Shown here: positions 1 to 8,602 of the stretch, piece after piece
Layout: the number at the start of each line of letters is the position of its first letter
Position numbering within the stretch: the stretch's first letter is position 1
From: Devosia sp. Root436
Lineage (GTDB): Bacteria; Pseudomonadota; Alphaproteobacteria; Rhizobiales; Devosiaceae
DNA: 64,000 nucleotides
Assembly: GCF_001426345.1 (NCBI RefSeq)
Contig: NZ_LMEM01000012.1
Location: 243,196-307,195 of the forward strand
Direction of reading: 5' to 3'
The notes under the pieces: model-generated
The model's database searches: none
What the model was told of the DNA's origin: nothing
Seen by the model: the letters and a program-made list of their open reading frames with translations, nothing else
Position numbers and translations under genes: made by a program

Positions 1-120
1 CCTCGCAACCCAGAAGCCTTGACTTGCCATTGCGCCACCGCCACTTTCCGGCCACTTTAGGGCGCAAGAGCAGCGGCCCATAATACAGGGTCCACGGACA
101 GACCCCGAACGGGCAGGTTG

Positions 121-1074
121 ATGCAGTCTTATCTCGATTTCGAAAAGCCGGTTGCCGATCTTGAGGGCAAGATCGCCGAGCTCAAGGCCATGGCCGCTAC
201 CGACCAGGCCGTGAGCATCGACGAGGAGGTCAACCGGCTGTCGAGCCGCGCCGACGAGGCGCTGGTCGAAATCTACAAGAAGCTCACGCCCTGGCAGAAG
301 ACGCAGGTGGCGCGCCACCCGCAGCGCCCGCATTTTTCCGACTATGTCGGCAAGCTCATCACCGAATGGACGCCGCTGGCCGGGGACCGGAAATATCGCG
401 AGGACGCGGCCTTGCAGGCCGGCTTCGGCCGCTTCAACGGCCAGTCCGTTGCCATACTGGGCCAGGAAAAGGGCAGTTCCACCGAAACCCGCCTCAAGCA
501 TAATTTCGGCATGGCCAGCCCCGAGGGCTATCGCAAGGCCGTTCGCATCATGGACATGGCCGACCGCTTCAACATTCCGCTGATCTCTTTCGTCGACACG
601 GCCGGCGCCTATCCCGGCATCGGCGCCGAGGAGCGCGGCCAGGCCGAGGCCATTGCCCGCTCGACCGAGAAATGCCTCGAACTGGGCGTGCCCAATATCG
701 CCATCGTCATCGGCGAAGGTGGCTCGGGCGGCGCCATCGCCATCGCCGTGGCCAACCGTGTGCTGATGCTGGAAAACGCCATCTATTCGGTGATTTCGCC
801 CGAAGCGGGCGCCTCGATCCTGTTCCGCGACGCCGCCAAGGCGCAGGACATGGCGACGGCCCAGAAGATCACCGCGCAGGATCTGCTCGGCTTCGGCGTC
901 ATCGACGGCATCATCCCCGAGCCGGCCGGCGGCGCCCATCGCCACCACGAGGCGATCATGGATTCGACCCGCGGGGCCATTGCCAAGTTCCTCGCCGATT
1001 TCGAGGGCAGGGGACGGCTGGAAACGCGCGAACACCGGCGCGAGAAGTTCCTGGCGATCGGCAGCGCGCTTTAG
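121..1074 (+). CDS. accA: Acetyl-CoA carboxylase carboxyltransferase subunit alpha
   Basis: AccA forms, with AccD, the carboxyltransferase half of acetyl-CoA carboxylase. It moves the carboxyl group from carboxybiotin to acetyl-CoA to make malonyl-CoA, the first step of fatty acid synthesis, in the cytoplasm. The 317-residue protein has the family length. It begins MQSYLDFEKPVADLE and contains the carboxyltransferase signatures DTAGAYPGIGAEERGQ and GEGGSGGAIAIA, which form the oxyanion pockets. A TTG lies directly before the ATG at 121; I chose the ATG because the family starts there. accD is not in the window, which is usual because the two genes are often unlinked. The gene is complete and typical of its surroundings. 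Confidence 0.97.
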   Translation: MQSYLDFEKPVADLEGKIAELKAMAATDQAVSIDEEVNRLSSRADEALVEIYKKLTPWQKTQVARHPQRPHFSDYVGKLITEWTPLAGDRKYREDAALQAGFGRFNGQSVAILGQEKGSSTETRLKHNFGMASPEGYRKAVRIMDMADRFNIPLISFVDTAGAYPGIGAEERGQAEAIARSTEKCLELGVPNIAIVIGEGGSGGAIAIAVANRVLMLENAIYSVISPEAGASILFRDAAKAQDMATAQKITAQDLLGFGVIDGIIPEPAGGAHRHHEAIMDSTRGAIAKFLADFEGRGRLETREHRREKFLAIGSAL

Positions 1075-1266
1075 CGACGACCAGATCACTGCGTTCAGGT
1101 CCGAGGGTAATCATCCACACGCTTGCGTGATATTGCCCCGCTTCCCGCCGATTTCGCGCCGTGCTAACGCTTCGTTCACCAGCAAAACTCATGCTGCGGT
1201 AACCACCGGCCCCTATGGGTCGCAGCTTCCTTTCGTCCATTCGGGCCGCCGACCTTGACCGCCATT

Positions 1267-2292
1267 ATGTTTCGCAAAATTTCCGCGGCGCTGATCCTGC
1301 TCTGGGTCGCCTTCGGGCTCGTCGCCTGTGGCGGCTTCCTGCCCAAGAGCAACGACAACCGGCACAACCAGCCGCTGTCGAGCATGACCCAGGCCGGTCT
1401 GCGCAATATGGGCTCGTCCCCTGGCCAGGCCATGGTCATCCGCATCTTCAAGGAGGAAAAGACCCTCGAAGTGTGGAAGCGCACCAATGCCGGCGCCTTC
1501 AAGCTGTTCAAGACCTACGAGATCTGCGCCTTTTCCGGCGATCTCGGCCCCAAGATCAAGGAAGGCGACCGCCAGAGCCCGGAGGGCTTCTATACGATCA
1601 CGCCCGGCCTGATGAATCCGCGCTCCAACTATTACCTGGCCTTCAATACCGGCTTTCCCAACAAGTTCGACCGCGTCTGGGGCCGCACCGGCAGCGACCT
1701 GATGGTGCATGGCGATTGCTCGTCGCGCGGCTGCTACGCCATGACCGACGAGGGCATTGCCGAGATTTACGCGCTGGCCCGCGAGACCTTCAAGGGCGGC
1801 AACCAGAGCTTCCAGCTGCAAATCTTCCCGTTCAGGATGACTGCCGCCAAGCTGGCCCAGCAGGCCTCCAGCCAGCATCTGAGCTTCTGGAAGGACATCA
1901 AGGAAGGCTACGACCTGTTCGAGCTGACCAAGACGCCGCCGACCTGGGACGTCTGCGAACGCCAGTATATCTTCAACGCCGCCGGTGGCGGCGCGCTCAA
2001 CCCGATGGGCCCCTGCCCCGCCGTGACCCAGAATGCGGCGCTGACCCGGCAGCAGCAGGCCGACGACATCGCCTTTGCCGCCGCGGTGGAAAGCGAAGCG
2101 CAAAAGGCGGCGCGGCTGGCGGCGGAAGCCGAGCGGCAGGCCGCCGGGGAAGCCGCCGCCAAGGCGCGGGGCGAGGCCATAGGCGGCTTCTTCAGCGGCA
2201 TCGGCAACATGTTCGGCGGCAAGGATGCCGATGTCGTGCCGGTGATCTCGGGCAAGCCGGCCCCCAGGCCGATGCCCCGCCTGCCGCGGTAG
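1267..2292 (+). CDS. L,D-transpeptidase (YafK-type) lipoprotein
   Basis: This is a YkuD-fold L,D-transpeptidase of the YafK type, expected to act on peptidoglycan peptides in the periplasm. The start at 1267 gives a clean lipoprotein signal, MFRKISAALILLWVAFGLVAC, with lipobox LVAC and lipidated Cys21. A TTG at 1255 would add four residues and is less likely. The active-site region is clear: residues about 102-110 read RQSPEGFYT, and HGDCSSRGCYAM at 148-159 holds His148 and the nucleophile Cys156. The last 80 residues are rich in Ala, Glu and Lys and look like a helical tail. Whether it forms crosslinks, attaches a lipoprotein or cleaves Braun-type links cannot be told from sequence. Confidence 0.88.
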   Translation: MFRKISAALILLWVAFGLVACGGFLPKSNDNRHNQPLSSMTQAGLRNMGSSPGQAMVIRIFKEEKTLEVWKRTNAGAFKLFKTYEICAFSGDLGPKIKEGDRQSPEGFYTITPGLMNPRSNYYLAFNTGFPNKFDRVWGRTGSDLMVHGDCSSRGCYAMTDEGIAEIYALARETFKGGNQSFQLQIFPFRMTAAKLAQQASSQHLSFWKDIKEGYDLFELTKTPPTWDVCERQYIFNAAGGGALNPMGPCPAVTQNAALTRQQQADDIAFAAAVESEAQKAARLAAEAERQAAGEAAAKARGEAIGGFFSGIGNMFGGKDADVVPVISGKPAPRPMPRLPR

Positions 2293-2403
2293 GATCAATC
2301 CCGGTCATTGGCAGGGCGATGCAATTGCCATTGCCCTGCACCATATCTGGGCCGCAATCTGCGCGGATCTGGACGCGGCAAAGCCAGCAATGGAGACGTC
2401 GTT

Positions 2404-3024
2404 TTGGAAGAGCCAGCATCGGTCGATGTTCAGGGCGAGAAGCGGGACGACCTGCCCCCTGCCCGCCGGCGCCTGCCGCTTGCCACCATGCTGAGCGCCG
2501 TGGTCGGGCTGGTGGGCATCGCCGCGCTGGGCGCCAGCGCCTTTGTCTATAGCCAAACCCAGCGCGACATCGTGCGGCTCTCCACCGATATCGCGCAATT
2601 GCGCGTCAGCCTGGAACTGTTCGGCCGCCAGCAGGGCACCCCATCGGGCACCGACAGCGCCAGCCTTTCCGACCTCGCCAATCGCCTCTCTATCCTGGAA
2701 GAAAGCTGGCGCGCTGCCCCGGCGCCTGCCGCAAGCCTGCCGTCGCTGCCGGCTGTGGCCGCCCCCGCCGACGCAGCGGGCGGCGACTGCCTGCCGACAG
2801 GAACGCGCTTCATGGTGGCTGCGGGCGACCGCTACCCGGTCTGCGGCACCGGCGCGGTAGTCGAGATCGGCGGGGTGGACGATGGCTTCATCACGCTGGC
2901 GGACGGCACCGTGATCGCCCAGGGCGGCAACATCGCCTTGCCCAACAGCGCCTGCATGATCGGCGTAGTGCCCGGCGAGGGCGGCAGCATCAGCGGCTTC
3001 GCGGAAATCAAGGTGACGTGCTGA
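2404..3024 (+). CDS. Hypothetical single-pass membrane protein with coiled coil
   Basis: I do not recognise the family. A TTG at 2404 is preceded by GGAGA at about 2392-2396, a good ribosome binding site, and gives 206 residues. The longer reading frame from 2308 has no such site and starts with an unlikely Cys-rich stretch. Residues 1-26 are charged and would be cytoplasmic. Residues 27-49 form one membrane span, and 50-75 look like a short coiled coil (QRDIVRLSTDIAQLRVSLEL). After a Pro/Ala linker there is a C-terminal domain of about 85 residues with four Cys residues, probably periplasmic. The gene stands alone between the transpeptidase and a long palindrome. Confidence 0.72.
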   Translation: MEEPASVDVQGEKRDDLPPARRRLPLATMLSAVVGLVGIAALGASAFVYSQTQRDIVRLSTDIAQLRVSLELFGRQQGTPSGTDSASLSDLANRLSILEESWRAAPAPAASLPSLPAVAAPADAAGGDCLPTGTRFMVAAGDRYPVCGTGAVVEIGGVDDGFITLADGTVIAQGGNIALPNSACMIGVVPGEGGSISGFAEIKVTC

Positions 3025-3027
3025 GCA

Positions 3028-3165
3028 TGGTGGCACGCCCTCGTGGTTCGAGGCTCGCGAAGAGCTCGCACCTCACCATGAGGGCTACTCCTGATGCGGT
3101 GTTCCAGTAGACCTCATGGTGAGGTGCGCTTCTTCAGCGCCTCGAACCACGAGGGCGTGCCACCA
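3028..3165. repeat. Long palindromic intergenic element (family B)
   Basis: The outer arms 3028-3054 and 3139-3165 are a perfect 27-bp inverted repeat. The inner arms 3067-3083 and 3112-3128 are a perfect 17-bp inverted repeat, with CCTCATGGTGAGGTGCG as the right inner arm. The element therefore folds into a long cruciform or RNA hairpin broken by an internal loop. The same CCTCATGGTGAGG and CTCGAACCACGAGG modules are, from general knowledge, common in intergenic repeats of Hyphomicrobiales. It sits between the end of the 206-residue gene and a bidirectional terminator next to secA. Confidence 0.9.
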
Positions 3166-3170
3166 ACAAA

Positions 3171-3198
3171 AAGGCCCGGATCGCTCCGGGCCTTTTTT
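3171..3198. terminator. Rho-independent terminator, bidirectional
   Basis: Arms AGGCCCGGA (3172-3180) and TCCGGGCCT (3185-3193) enclose the loop TCGC and are followed by a T run on the plus strand. A run of A on the left gives the matching T run for secA transcripts on the minus strand. The same stem, with one loop change, recurs at 62954-62975. Confidence 0.85.
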
Positions 3199-5943
3199 CT
3201 AGAACGCACCGTGGCAGTGCTTGAACTTCTTGCCTGAACCGCAGGGGCATAGGGCGTTGCGGGAGACGCCGACCAGGAGCTTGGGATCGATCGGCTTGAG
3301 CGAGGGATCGTTGCCGGTGGCACCCAGCGAATCGGCGATGGTGTCGCCGCTATCGGCATCGTTCTCGCCGGTCAGCGGATCGATATGGGTCTCGCGGATG
3401 CGGGTGAGGTCGGGCGTCGGCGGGGCCACGGGGCGCGGCTGCAGCTCGACATGGCTGAGCTGGGTCGTCACCAGTTCGCGGAGGTTCGCCAGGAGACCCT
3501 GGAACAGCTCATAGGCTTCCTGCTTGTACTCGGTCAGCGGATCGCGCTGGGCGATGCCGCGCCAGCCCACTACCTTGGAGAGGTGGTCGAGCGTCACCAG
3601 ATGCTCGCGCCACAGCCCGTCGATCGACTGCAGCAGGATGGACTTTTCCACCTGGCGCATGATGGCGGGATTGGGCGAGCCGGCGGCGGCCATATTGGCG
3701 ACGGTACGCTCTTCCTTGGCGGCGGCCTGGGCATCGGCGGCGGCGATCAGCCGCTCGGTGACGATCTCGGCATCGATGCCTTCCTCGGCCGCCCATTCGG
3801 CCACCGGCACGTCGATATTGAGATAGGTCCGCGCAGCGGCGGCCAGCTGCTCGGTATTCCACTGCTCGGGATAGGAGCGCGGCGGGATGGCCTTGCTGAC
3901 GATATTGTCGACCACGTCATGGCGCATGTCGATGACGGTCTCGCTGACATCCTCGGCATCCATCATTTCGATGCGCTGCTCGAAGATCACCTTGCGCTGA
4001 TCGTTCATCACGTCGTCGTATTTGAGGATGTTCTTGCGGATATCGAAATTGCGCGCCTCGACCTTGCCCTGCGCCCGCTCGATGGCCTTGGTGACCCAGG
4101 GATGGGTGATGGACTCGCCCTGTTCCAGCCCCAGCTTGCCCAGCATGGAATCCATACTGTCCACCGGGAAGATGCGCATCAGGTCATCCTGGAGGCTGAG
4201 GAAGAAGGCTGAGTGGCCCGGATCGCCCTGGCGGCCGGAACGGCCACGCAGCTGGTTGTCGATGCGGCGGGATTCGTGGCGCTCGGTGCCGATGACCATG
4301 AGGCCGCCAGCCGCCAGCGCCTTGGCCTTGTCGGCGGCGATGGTCTGCTTGATCTCGGCGATCTTGGCCTCGCGCGCTTCCCCTTCGAGACCTTCGGTCT
4401 CGCGCTGGATGCGCATTTCGAGATTGCCGCCGAGCTGGATGTCGGTGCCGCGGCCCGCCATGTTGGTGGCGATGGTGATGGCGCCCGGCAGCCCGGCATC
4501 GGCGACGATGAAGGCTTCCTGCTCGTGGTGGCGGGCATTGAGCACATTCATGCTGCCGACATTCTTCTTGCGCAGCAGCTCGGCCAGCATTTCCGACTTT
4601 TCGATCGAGGTCGTGCCGACCAACACGGGCTGGCCGCGCTCCTGGCAATCCTTGATCAGGTCGGCAATGGCGTCGAACTTCTCGGCGGCGGTGCGATAGA
4701 TGGCGTCTTCATCATCGACGCGCGCCACCGGCACGTTGGTCGGCACGGTGACCACGTCGAGCTTGTAGATGTCGGCGAATTCCTCGGCCTCGGTCGCCGC
4801 CGTGCCGGTCATGCCGGCCAGCTTCTTGTAGAGGCGGAAATAATTCTGGAAGGTGATCGACGCCAGCGTCTGGTTTTCCGGCTGGATCTTGACGTGTTCC
4901 TTGGCTTCCAGCGCCTGGTGCAGGCCTTCCGAATAGCGGCGGCCCGGCATCATGCGGCCGGAAAACTCGTCGATGATGACCACTTCGTCATTGCGGACGA
5001 TATAGTCCTTGTCCTTGCGGAACAGCTTGTGCGCCCGCAGGGCCGAATTGGCGTGATGCACCAGCGCAACGTTTTCCACGTCATAGAGCGAGCCGGTCTT
5101 GAGCAGGCCGTCTTCGGTCAGTTTGGCTTCGAGCTTTTCGATGCCCTGGTCGGTGAAGGTGGCGGCGCGCTGCTTTTCGTCGAGATCGAAGTCGCCCTCC
5201 CCGATCATCGGCATCAGCGCGTCGATAGTGGTGTAGAGGCTGGAGCGGTCATCGGACGGGCCGGAGATGATCAGCGGCGTGCGCGCCTCGTCGATGAGGA
5301 TGGAATCCACTTCGTCGACAATGGCGAAGGCATGGCCGCGCTGCACCATCTGGGCGCGCGTATATTTCATGTTGTCGCGCAGATAGTCGAAGCCGAATTC
5401 GTTATTGGTGCCGTAGGTGATGTCGGCGGCATAGGCCGCCTTGCGCTCGGCATCGGTGAGGCCATGCACGATGATGCCATAGCTCAGCCCAAGAAAATTG
5501 TAGATCTGGCCCATCCAGGCGGCGTCGCGGCGGGCCAGGTAGTCGTTGACGGTAACGACATGCACGCCCTTGCCGGTCAGGGCATTGAGATAGACGGCAA
5601 GGGTCGCCACCAGCGTCTTGCCTTCACCGGTCCGCATCTCGGCGATGGAGCGGTCGTTGAGCACCATGCCGCCGATGAGCTGCACGTCGAAATGGCGCAT
5701 GCCGAGCACGCGCCTGGACGCCTCGCGTACCGTGGCAAAGGCCGGCACGATCAAATCGTCGAGATCGGCACCCTTTTCGAGTTGTGCCTTGAAATCGGCG
5801 GTGCGGGCGCGCAGCTCATCGTCGCTGAGCTTTTCCATCTGGGCTTCGAGCGCGTTGATGGCGCTGACCTTGCCCTGGAACCGCTTGACGTGGCGGTCGG
5901 ACGGAGACCCGAATATCCGCCGGGCGAGCGAGGCAAGTGCCAT
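3199..5943 (-). CDS. secA: Preprotein translocase ATPase SecA
   Basis: SecA is the ATPase motor that pushes unfolded preproteins through SecYEG. The 914-residue protein is full length. Walker A is GEGKT at residues 106-110, and the DEAD-type motif lies in IDEAR at about 215. [31 protein letters not shown] and [12 protein letters not shown] mark the preprotein-crosslinking and second ATPase regions. The C-terminus [13 protein letters not shown] is the zinc-binding SEC-C tail used for SecB or ribosome contact. An AAGGAC ribosome binding site precedes the ATG. The gene is monocistronic, is divergent from the peptidyl-prolyl isomerase gene, and ends directly at a strong terminator. Confidence 0.98.
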   Translation of the reverse strand: MALASLARRIFGSPSDRHVKRFQGKVSAINALEAQMEKLSDDELRARTADFKAQLEKGADLDDLIVPAFATVREASRRVLGMRHFDVQLIGGMVLNDRSIAEMRTGEGKTLVATLAVYLNALTGKGVHVVTVNDYLARRDAAWMGQIYNFLGLSYGIIVHGLTDAERKAAYAADITYGTNNEFGFDYLRDNMKYTRAQMVQRGHAFAIVDEVDSILIDEARTPLIISGPSDDRSSLYTTIDALMPMIGEGDFDLDEKQRAATFTDQGIEKLEAKLTEDGLLKTGSLYDVENVALVHHANSALRAHKLFRKDKDYIVRNDEVVIIDEFSGRMMPGRRYSEGLHQALEAKEHVKIQPENQTLASITFQNYFRLYKKLAGMTGTAATEAEEFADIYKLDVVTVPTNVPVARVDDEDAIYRTAAEKFDAIADLIKDCQERGQPVLVGTTSIEKSEMLAELLRKKNVGSMNVLNARHHEQEAFIVADAGLPGAITIATNMAGRGTDIQLGGNLEMRIQRETEGLEGEAREAKIAEIKQTIAADKAKALAAGGLMVIGTERHESRRIDNQLRGRSGRQGDPGHSAFFLSLQDDLMRIFPVDSMDSMLGKLGLEQGESITHPWVTKAIERAQGKVEARNFDIRKNILKYDDVMNDQRKVIFEQRIEMMDAEDVSETVIDMRHDVVDNIVSKAIPPRSYPEQWNTEQLAAAARTYLNIDVPVAEWAAEEGIDAEIVTERLIAAADAQAAAKEERTVANMAAAGSPNPAIMRQVEKSILLQSIDGLWREHLVTLDHLSKVVGWRGIAQRDPLTEYKQEAYELFQGLLANLRELVTTQLSHVELQPRPVAPPTPDLTRIRETHIDPLTGENDADSGDTIADSLGATGNDPSLKPIDPKLLVGVSRNALCPCGSGKKFKHCHGAF

Positions 5944-6336
5944 ATGTCAGGTCCTTTTATGACTCATCGGCGTGCGGCGGGGGAGGGGCGGAATTGGACC
6001 GGGCGGCCACGTCGACGCGATGAGAAAGCCTTTCCGGCTTTTGAATTTCTGTCATCCCGCCATACGGCGGAAAAAGCGGGGCAGATGTAAGAGCGGGCCC
6101 CTCTATTGTCAACGCCGCCGAAATGGGCGACACCTGCCTGCCCCCGCCGGAAACCCCGGCAGAAACGGGATTTTCGGCGATTGGTTGCTCACAAGGCGCG
6201 GCGCGGCACATTTTGGCCCGGTTGACGTGTGACGGCAGGCCGGAAACAGCGTTCCGGGCCGACCGGGGCGTGCTATTGCCGACCACAACGAGCCAGACGC
6301 GAGCATTTGGAAGCGCCGGCCAAGGAGATCTATCCG
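5944..6336. other. Intergenic region between divergent secA and ppi genes
   Basis: These 393 bases hold no reading frame that looks real. They contain the secA promoter near 6084-6112 and, on the plus strand, a TTGACG at about 6221-6226 that could be the -35 of the downstream isomerase gene, without a convincing -10. The AAGGAGA ribosome binding site for the next gene is at 6322-6328. Confidence 0.6.
6084..6112 (-). promoter_or_regulatory. Likely sigma-70 promoter of secA
   Basis: Read on the minus strand, a perfect -35 TTGACA (6112-6107) is followed by a 17-base spacer and TACATC (6089-6084) as -10. The start codon of secA is about 140 bases downstream. This is the only near-consensus promoter seen in the intergenic region. 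Confidence 0.7.
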
Positions 6337-7272
6337 ATGAATTTTTCCCTTTCGCGCCTCGCCCGCACCGCGAGCGTCCTTGCGCTCATGCTGGCCGCCG
6401 GCGCCCTGGCCCCGGCCTTGGCGCAGGATGCGGCGCCCGCGGCTGAGGCGCCTGCCGCCGCCGCTGCGCCAGTTTCGCCCGATACGGTGGTGGCCACCGT
6501 CGGCGGCGAGGCGATCACCGAGGCCGACCTGAGCTTTGCCGCCGAGGACCTGACCCAGGAACTGCAGCAGATGCCTCCCGAACAGCGAAAGCCGTTCCTC
6601 GTGCGCGTGCTGATCGACATGAAGGTGATGGCCCAGGCCGGGCGCGACGCCGGCATGGCCGAGACGCCCCTGTTCCAGCAGCGCCTCAAATATCTCGAAG
6701 AGCGCTCCCTGCGCCGCGCCTTCTTCGCCGAGACCATCGCCAATGCGGTGACCGAGGAGGCCGTGCGCGCAGACTATGACAAGTTCGTCGCCGACTTCGT
6801 GCCCGCCGATGAAATCCGCGCCAGCCATATCCTGGTGGCATCGGAGGAAGAGGCCAATGCGATCAAGGCCGAGCTCGATGGCGGTGCCGATTTCGCCGCT
6901 ATCGCCAAGGAAAAGTCGATCGATCCCGGCGCGGCCAATGGCGGCGACCTGGGCTTTTTCGGCAAGGGCATGATGGTTGCGCCGTTTGAAACCGCCGCCT
7001 TCGCGCTGACCGATATCGGCCAGATTTCGGCGCCGGTGCAGTCCCAGTTCGGCTGGCACATCATCAAGCTGGAAGAAAAGCGCCAGTCGACCCCGCCGGC
7101 CTTCGAGCAGGTCGCCAGCCAGCTGCAGCAGCAATTGCTGATGACCACCTTCGACGACACGGTGGCCAAGCTGATGGATGGCGTGCAGATCGACATCCCC
7201 GACGCCGACCTCAAGGCCGCGGTGGATGCGCAGACCGAGACGGAAGTGGGCGCAGAACCGGCAGCGCAGTAG
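6337..7272 (+). CDS. Periplasmic peptidyl-prolyl cis-trans isomerase, parvulin type
   Basis: This is a SurA/PpiC-like chaperone that should help fold outer-membrane or secreted proteins. The ATG at 6337 follows AAGGAGA and gives 311 residues. Residues 1-30 are a Sec signal ending ALAQ. An Ala/Pro-rich linker (31-48) leads to a SurA-like N-terminal helical domain (about 50-150). The parvulin domain spans about 160-250, with EIRASHILVASEEEA, GGDLGFFGKGMM and FGWHIIKLE as its signatures. A helical and acidic tail follows. Its position opposite secA fits a role in export. The family also includes PrsA-like foldases, so the exact client set is open. Confidence 0.93.
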   Translation: MNFSLSRLARTASVLALMLAAGALAPALAQDAAPAAEAPAAAAAPVSPDTVVATVGGEAITEADLSFAAEDLTQELQQMPPEQRKPFLVRVLIDMKVMAQAGRDAGMAETPLFQQRLKYLEERSLRRAFFAETIANAVTEEAVRADYDKFVADFVPADEIRASHILVASEEEANAIKAELDGGADFAAIAKEKSIDPGAANGGDLGFFGKGMMVAPFETAAFALTDIGQISAPVQSQFGWHIIKLEEKRQSTPPAFEQVASQLQQQLLMTTFDDTVAKLMDGVQIDIPDADLKAAVDAQTETEVGAEPAAQ

Positions 7273-7299
7273 GGCCCGAGCGGTTCACCCTCTTCTTCA

Positions 7300-7430
7300 C
7301 CTCTCCCTTTGGGGGAGAGGTCGACCCTCTTGGTCGGGTGAGGGGGCCTTTACTTGACGCGGTGAGGAGGAAGGCCCCCTCACCCGGCGCTACGCGCCGA
7401 CCTCTCCCCCAGAGGGAGAGGCCAGAAGCC
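7300..7430. repeat. Palindromic intergenic repeat, family A, variant form
   Basis: Two copies of an ACCTCTCCC(T/C)...GGGAGAGG hairpin face each other around complementary GGGTGAGGGGGCC (about 7335-7348) and GGCCCCCTCACCC (about 7373-7385) arms. Each half has its own small hairpin: CGACC/GGTCG with loop CTCTT on the left, and CGGCGC/GCGCCG on the right. The element is related to the four other family A copies at about 8367, 21773, 41832 and 50614. Its right half runs into the tetR gene and encodes the last residues of that protein. Confidence 0.85.
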
Positions 7431-8022
7431 CCCGCACCATCTGCCTGGCCACCTGCCGCAACTGGACCGGGTCGCGCTCGATGCGGCCGGTCAGCAGGCG
7501 CTGCCAGATGAAGCCGGCCAGCATGTCGGCGCATAGTCCGACATCGATATCCTCGGCCAGTTCCCCTCTGACGATGCCACGCTGGAAAATCGCGCCGCTC
7601 TGGATGCGCCGTTCGGCGGAATAGTCGGCCAGCGAAGCCGCAGCGGTTTCGTCGCGCTGCGCTTCGGCAATGACGAAGCGGAACACCTGGCCCGCGCCGG
7701 TATCGCCCCAATGGGCGAAAACGCCGGTGAGGAAGGCGAAAATATCGCCCTCGACGCTGCCGGTATCGGTATGCACCGAAGCCGGCTTGTGCCGGTGATA
7801 GACATCGAGCAGCAGGGCCGTCTTGCCCGGCCACCACTTGTATATGGTCGGCTTGCCGGCGCGGGCGCGCTTGGCCACCGCCTCGATGGAAAAGCCGGCT
7901 ATCCCCTCCTCGGCCACGATGGCTTCGGCAGCCTCCAGGATTGCCTGTTCGGTTTCCGGATTGCGGCGCGCGCCGATGGACCGGCGGCGATCGTCGATGT
8001 CGTCAGGGGCAAGCTCGCTCAT
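7390..8022 (-). CDS. TetR/AcrR-family transcriptional repressor
   Basis: This is a TetR-type dimeric repressor. The helix-turn-helix lies in residues about 20-65, with the signature IEAVAKRARAGKPTIYKWWPGK. The C-terminal ligand domain resembles TetR_C families that bind hydrophobic compounds. The ATG at 8022 gives 210 residues; a TTG at 8031 is possible. The gene is divergent from a DUF2798 membrane protein, and the shared intergenic region has two matching palindromes, so it probably represses itself and its neighbour. The last nine residues, SPSGGEVGA, and the stop codon are encoded by the family A repeat, so the original C-terminus has probably been replaced or extended. Confidence 0.9.
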   Translation of the reverse strand: MSELAPDDIDDRRRSIGARRNPETEQAILEAAEAIVAEEGIAGFSIEAVAKRARAGKPTIYKWWPGKTALLLDVYHRHKPASVHTDTGSVEGDIFAFLTGVFAHWGDTGAGQVFRFVIAEAQRDETAAASLADYSAERRIQSGAIFQRGIVRGELAEDIDVGLCADMLAGFIWQRLLTGRIERDPVQLRQVARQMVRGLLASPSGGEVGA

Positions 8023-8062
8023 GGAGCTCAATATGGGTCAAAAAGATTCCGAAGCAAAGGAC

Positions 8063-8108
8063 TTGAACGAAACGTGCCGTTCCGTTACATAACGAAACGT
8101 ATCGTTTC
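8063..8108 (+). promoter_or_regulatory. Promoter with two TetR-type operator palindromes
   Basis: Operator 1 at 8069-8083 reads GAAACG-TGC-CGTTCC (one mismatch). Operator 2 at 8094-8108 reads GAAACG-TAT-CGTTTC (perfect arms). Their centres are 25 bp apart. A -35-like TTGAAC (8063-8068) and a -10-like TACATA (8086-8091), 17 bases apart, bracket operator 1, so a bound repressor would block the polymerase. The spacing and the divergent tetR gene make TetR the likely ligand. Confidence 0.7.
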
Positions 8109-8122
8109 AATAGGAGCAGCAA

Positions 8123-8356
8123 ATGCAACCCTCCCTCGCCTCCAAGCTGCGCATGGCGCTGGTGATGACCCTGGCGGTCTATCCCATCGTGACGCTCTAT
8201 CTCTATGTCCTGATGCCCCTGACCATGGGCTGGGAAATGTGGCAGCGCAGCCTTGTGCTGGTGCCTGTCATGGCAAGCACCATCGTCCTGCTGGTCGTGC
8301 CGTTCATCGGCAGGCATTTCGGCGCTTTTATCGCCGGGAAGAAGGCGATGGCTTGA
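8123..8356 (+). CDS. DUF2798 small membrane protein
   Basis: This 77-residue protein has two membrane spans (about 10-33 and 44-66) and matches the DUF2798 pattern of a short two-helix inner-membrane protein. A clear AGGAG at 8112-8116 precedes the ATG. It is divergent from a TetR repressor with paired operators directly upstream, so it is probably the main target of that repressor and induced by some small molecule. The family has no established function. It is followed directly by a family A repeat. Confidence 0.8.
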   Translation: MQPSLASKLRMALVMTLAVYPIVTLYLYVLMPLTMGWEMWQRSLVLVPVMASTIVLLVVPFIGRHFGAFIAGKKAMA

Positions 8357-8366
8357 TGAATGGGGC

Positions 8367-8519
8367 TACCCCTCTCCCCTTGAGGGAGAGGGTGGATTGC
8401 TGCGTTCAGCAGAAATCCGGGTGAGGGGTGCTGCGCTCGCCCATGCTTCAGTGCTCATGGATAGATCGATACCCCTCATCCGCCCTTCGGGCACCTTCTC
8501 CCTCAAGGGGAGAAGGGGA
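8367..8519. repeat. Palindromic intergenic repeat, family A, copy 2
   Basis: This is a roughly 150-bp element. The left end is a CCCTCTCCCCTTGAGGGAGAGGG hairpin region, and the right end has TCTCCCTCAAGGGGAGA. GGGTGAGGGG and CCCCTCATCCGCCC arms lie between them. The variable hairpin is at 8394-8418, with 10-bp arms, one mismatch and loop GTTCA. It fills most of the gap between the DUF2798 gene and argJ. Confidence 0.9.
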
Positions 8520-8602
8520 CTCCGTGGCCAGCCAATCGGCACCGTCTTGCGAATGCTGCATGTTTCGGGCACACCCTTGCGACTTCGCTTGAGGACTTTG
8601 CC

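Noticed and set aside
1213-2298. A 361-codon minus-strand frame opposite the L,D-transpeptidase gene
   Set aside because: The transpeptidase has a signal, lipobox and catalytic motif; the antisense frame has none and is rich in Gly, Ala and His.
4213-6090. A 625-codon open frame on the plus strand opposite secA
   Set aside because: It is fully antisense to the well-supported secA gene, has a His/Gly/Asp-rich composition typical of shadow frames in high-GC DNA, and shows no ribosome binding site or known domain.
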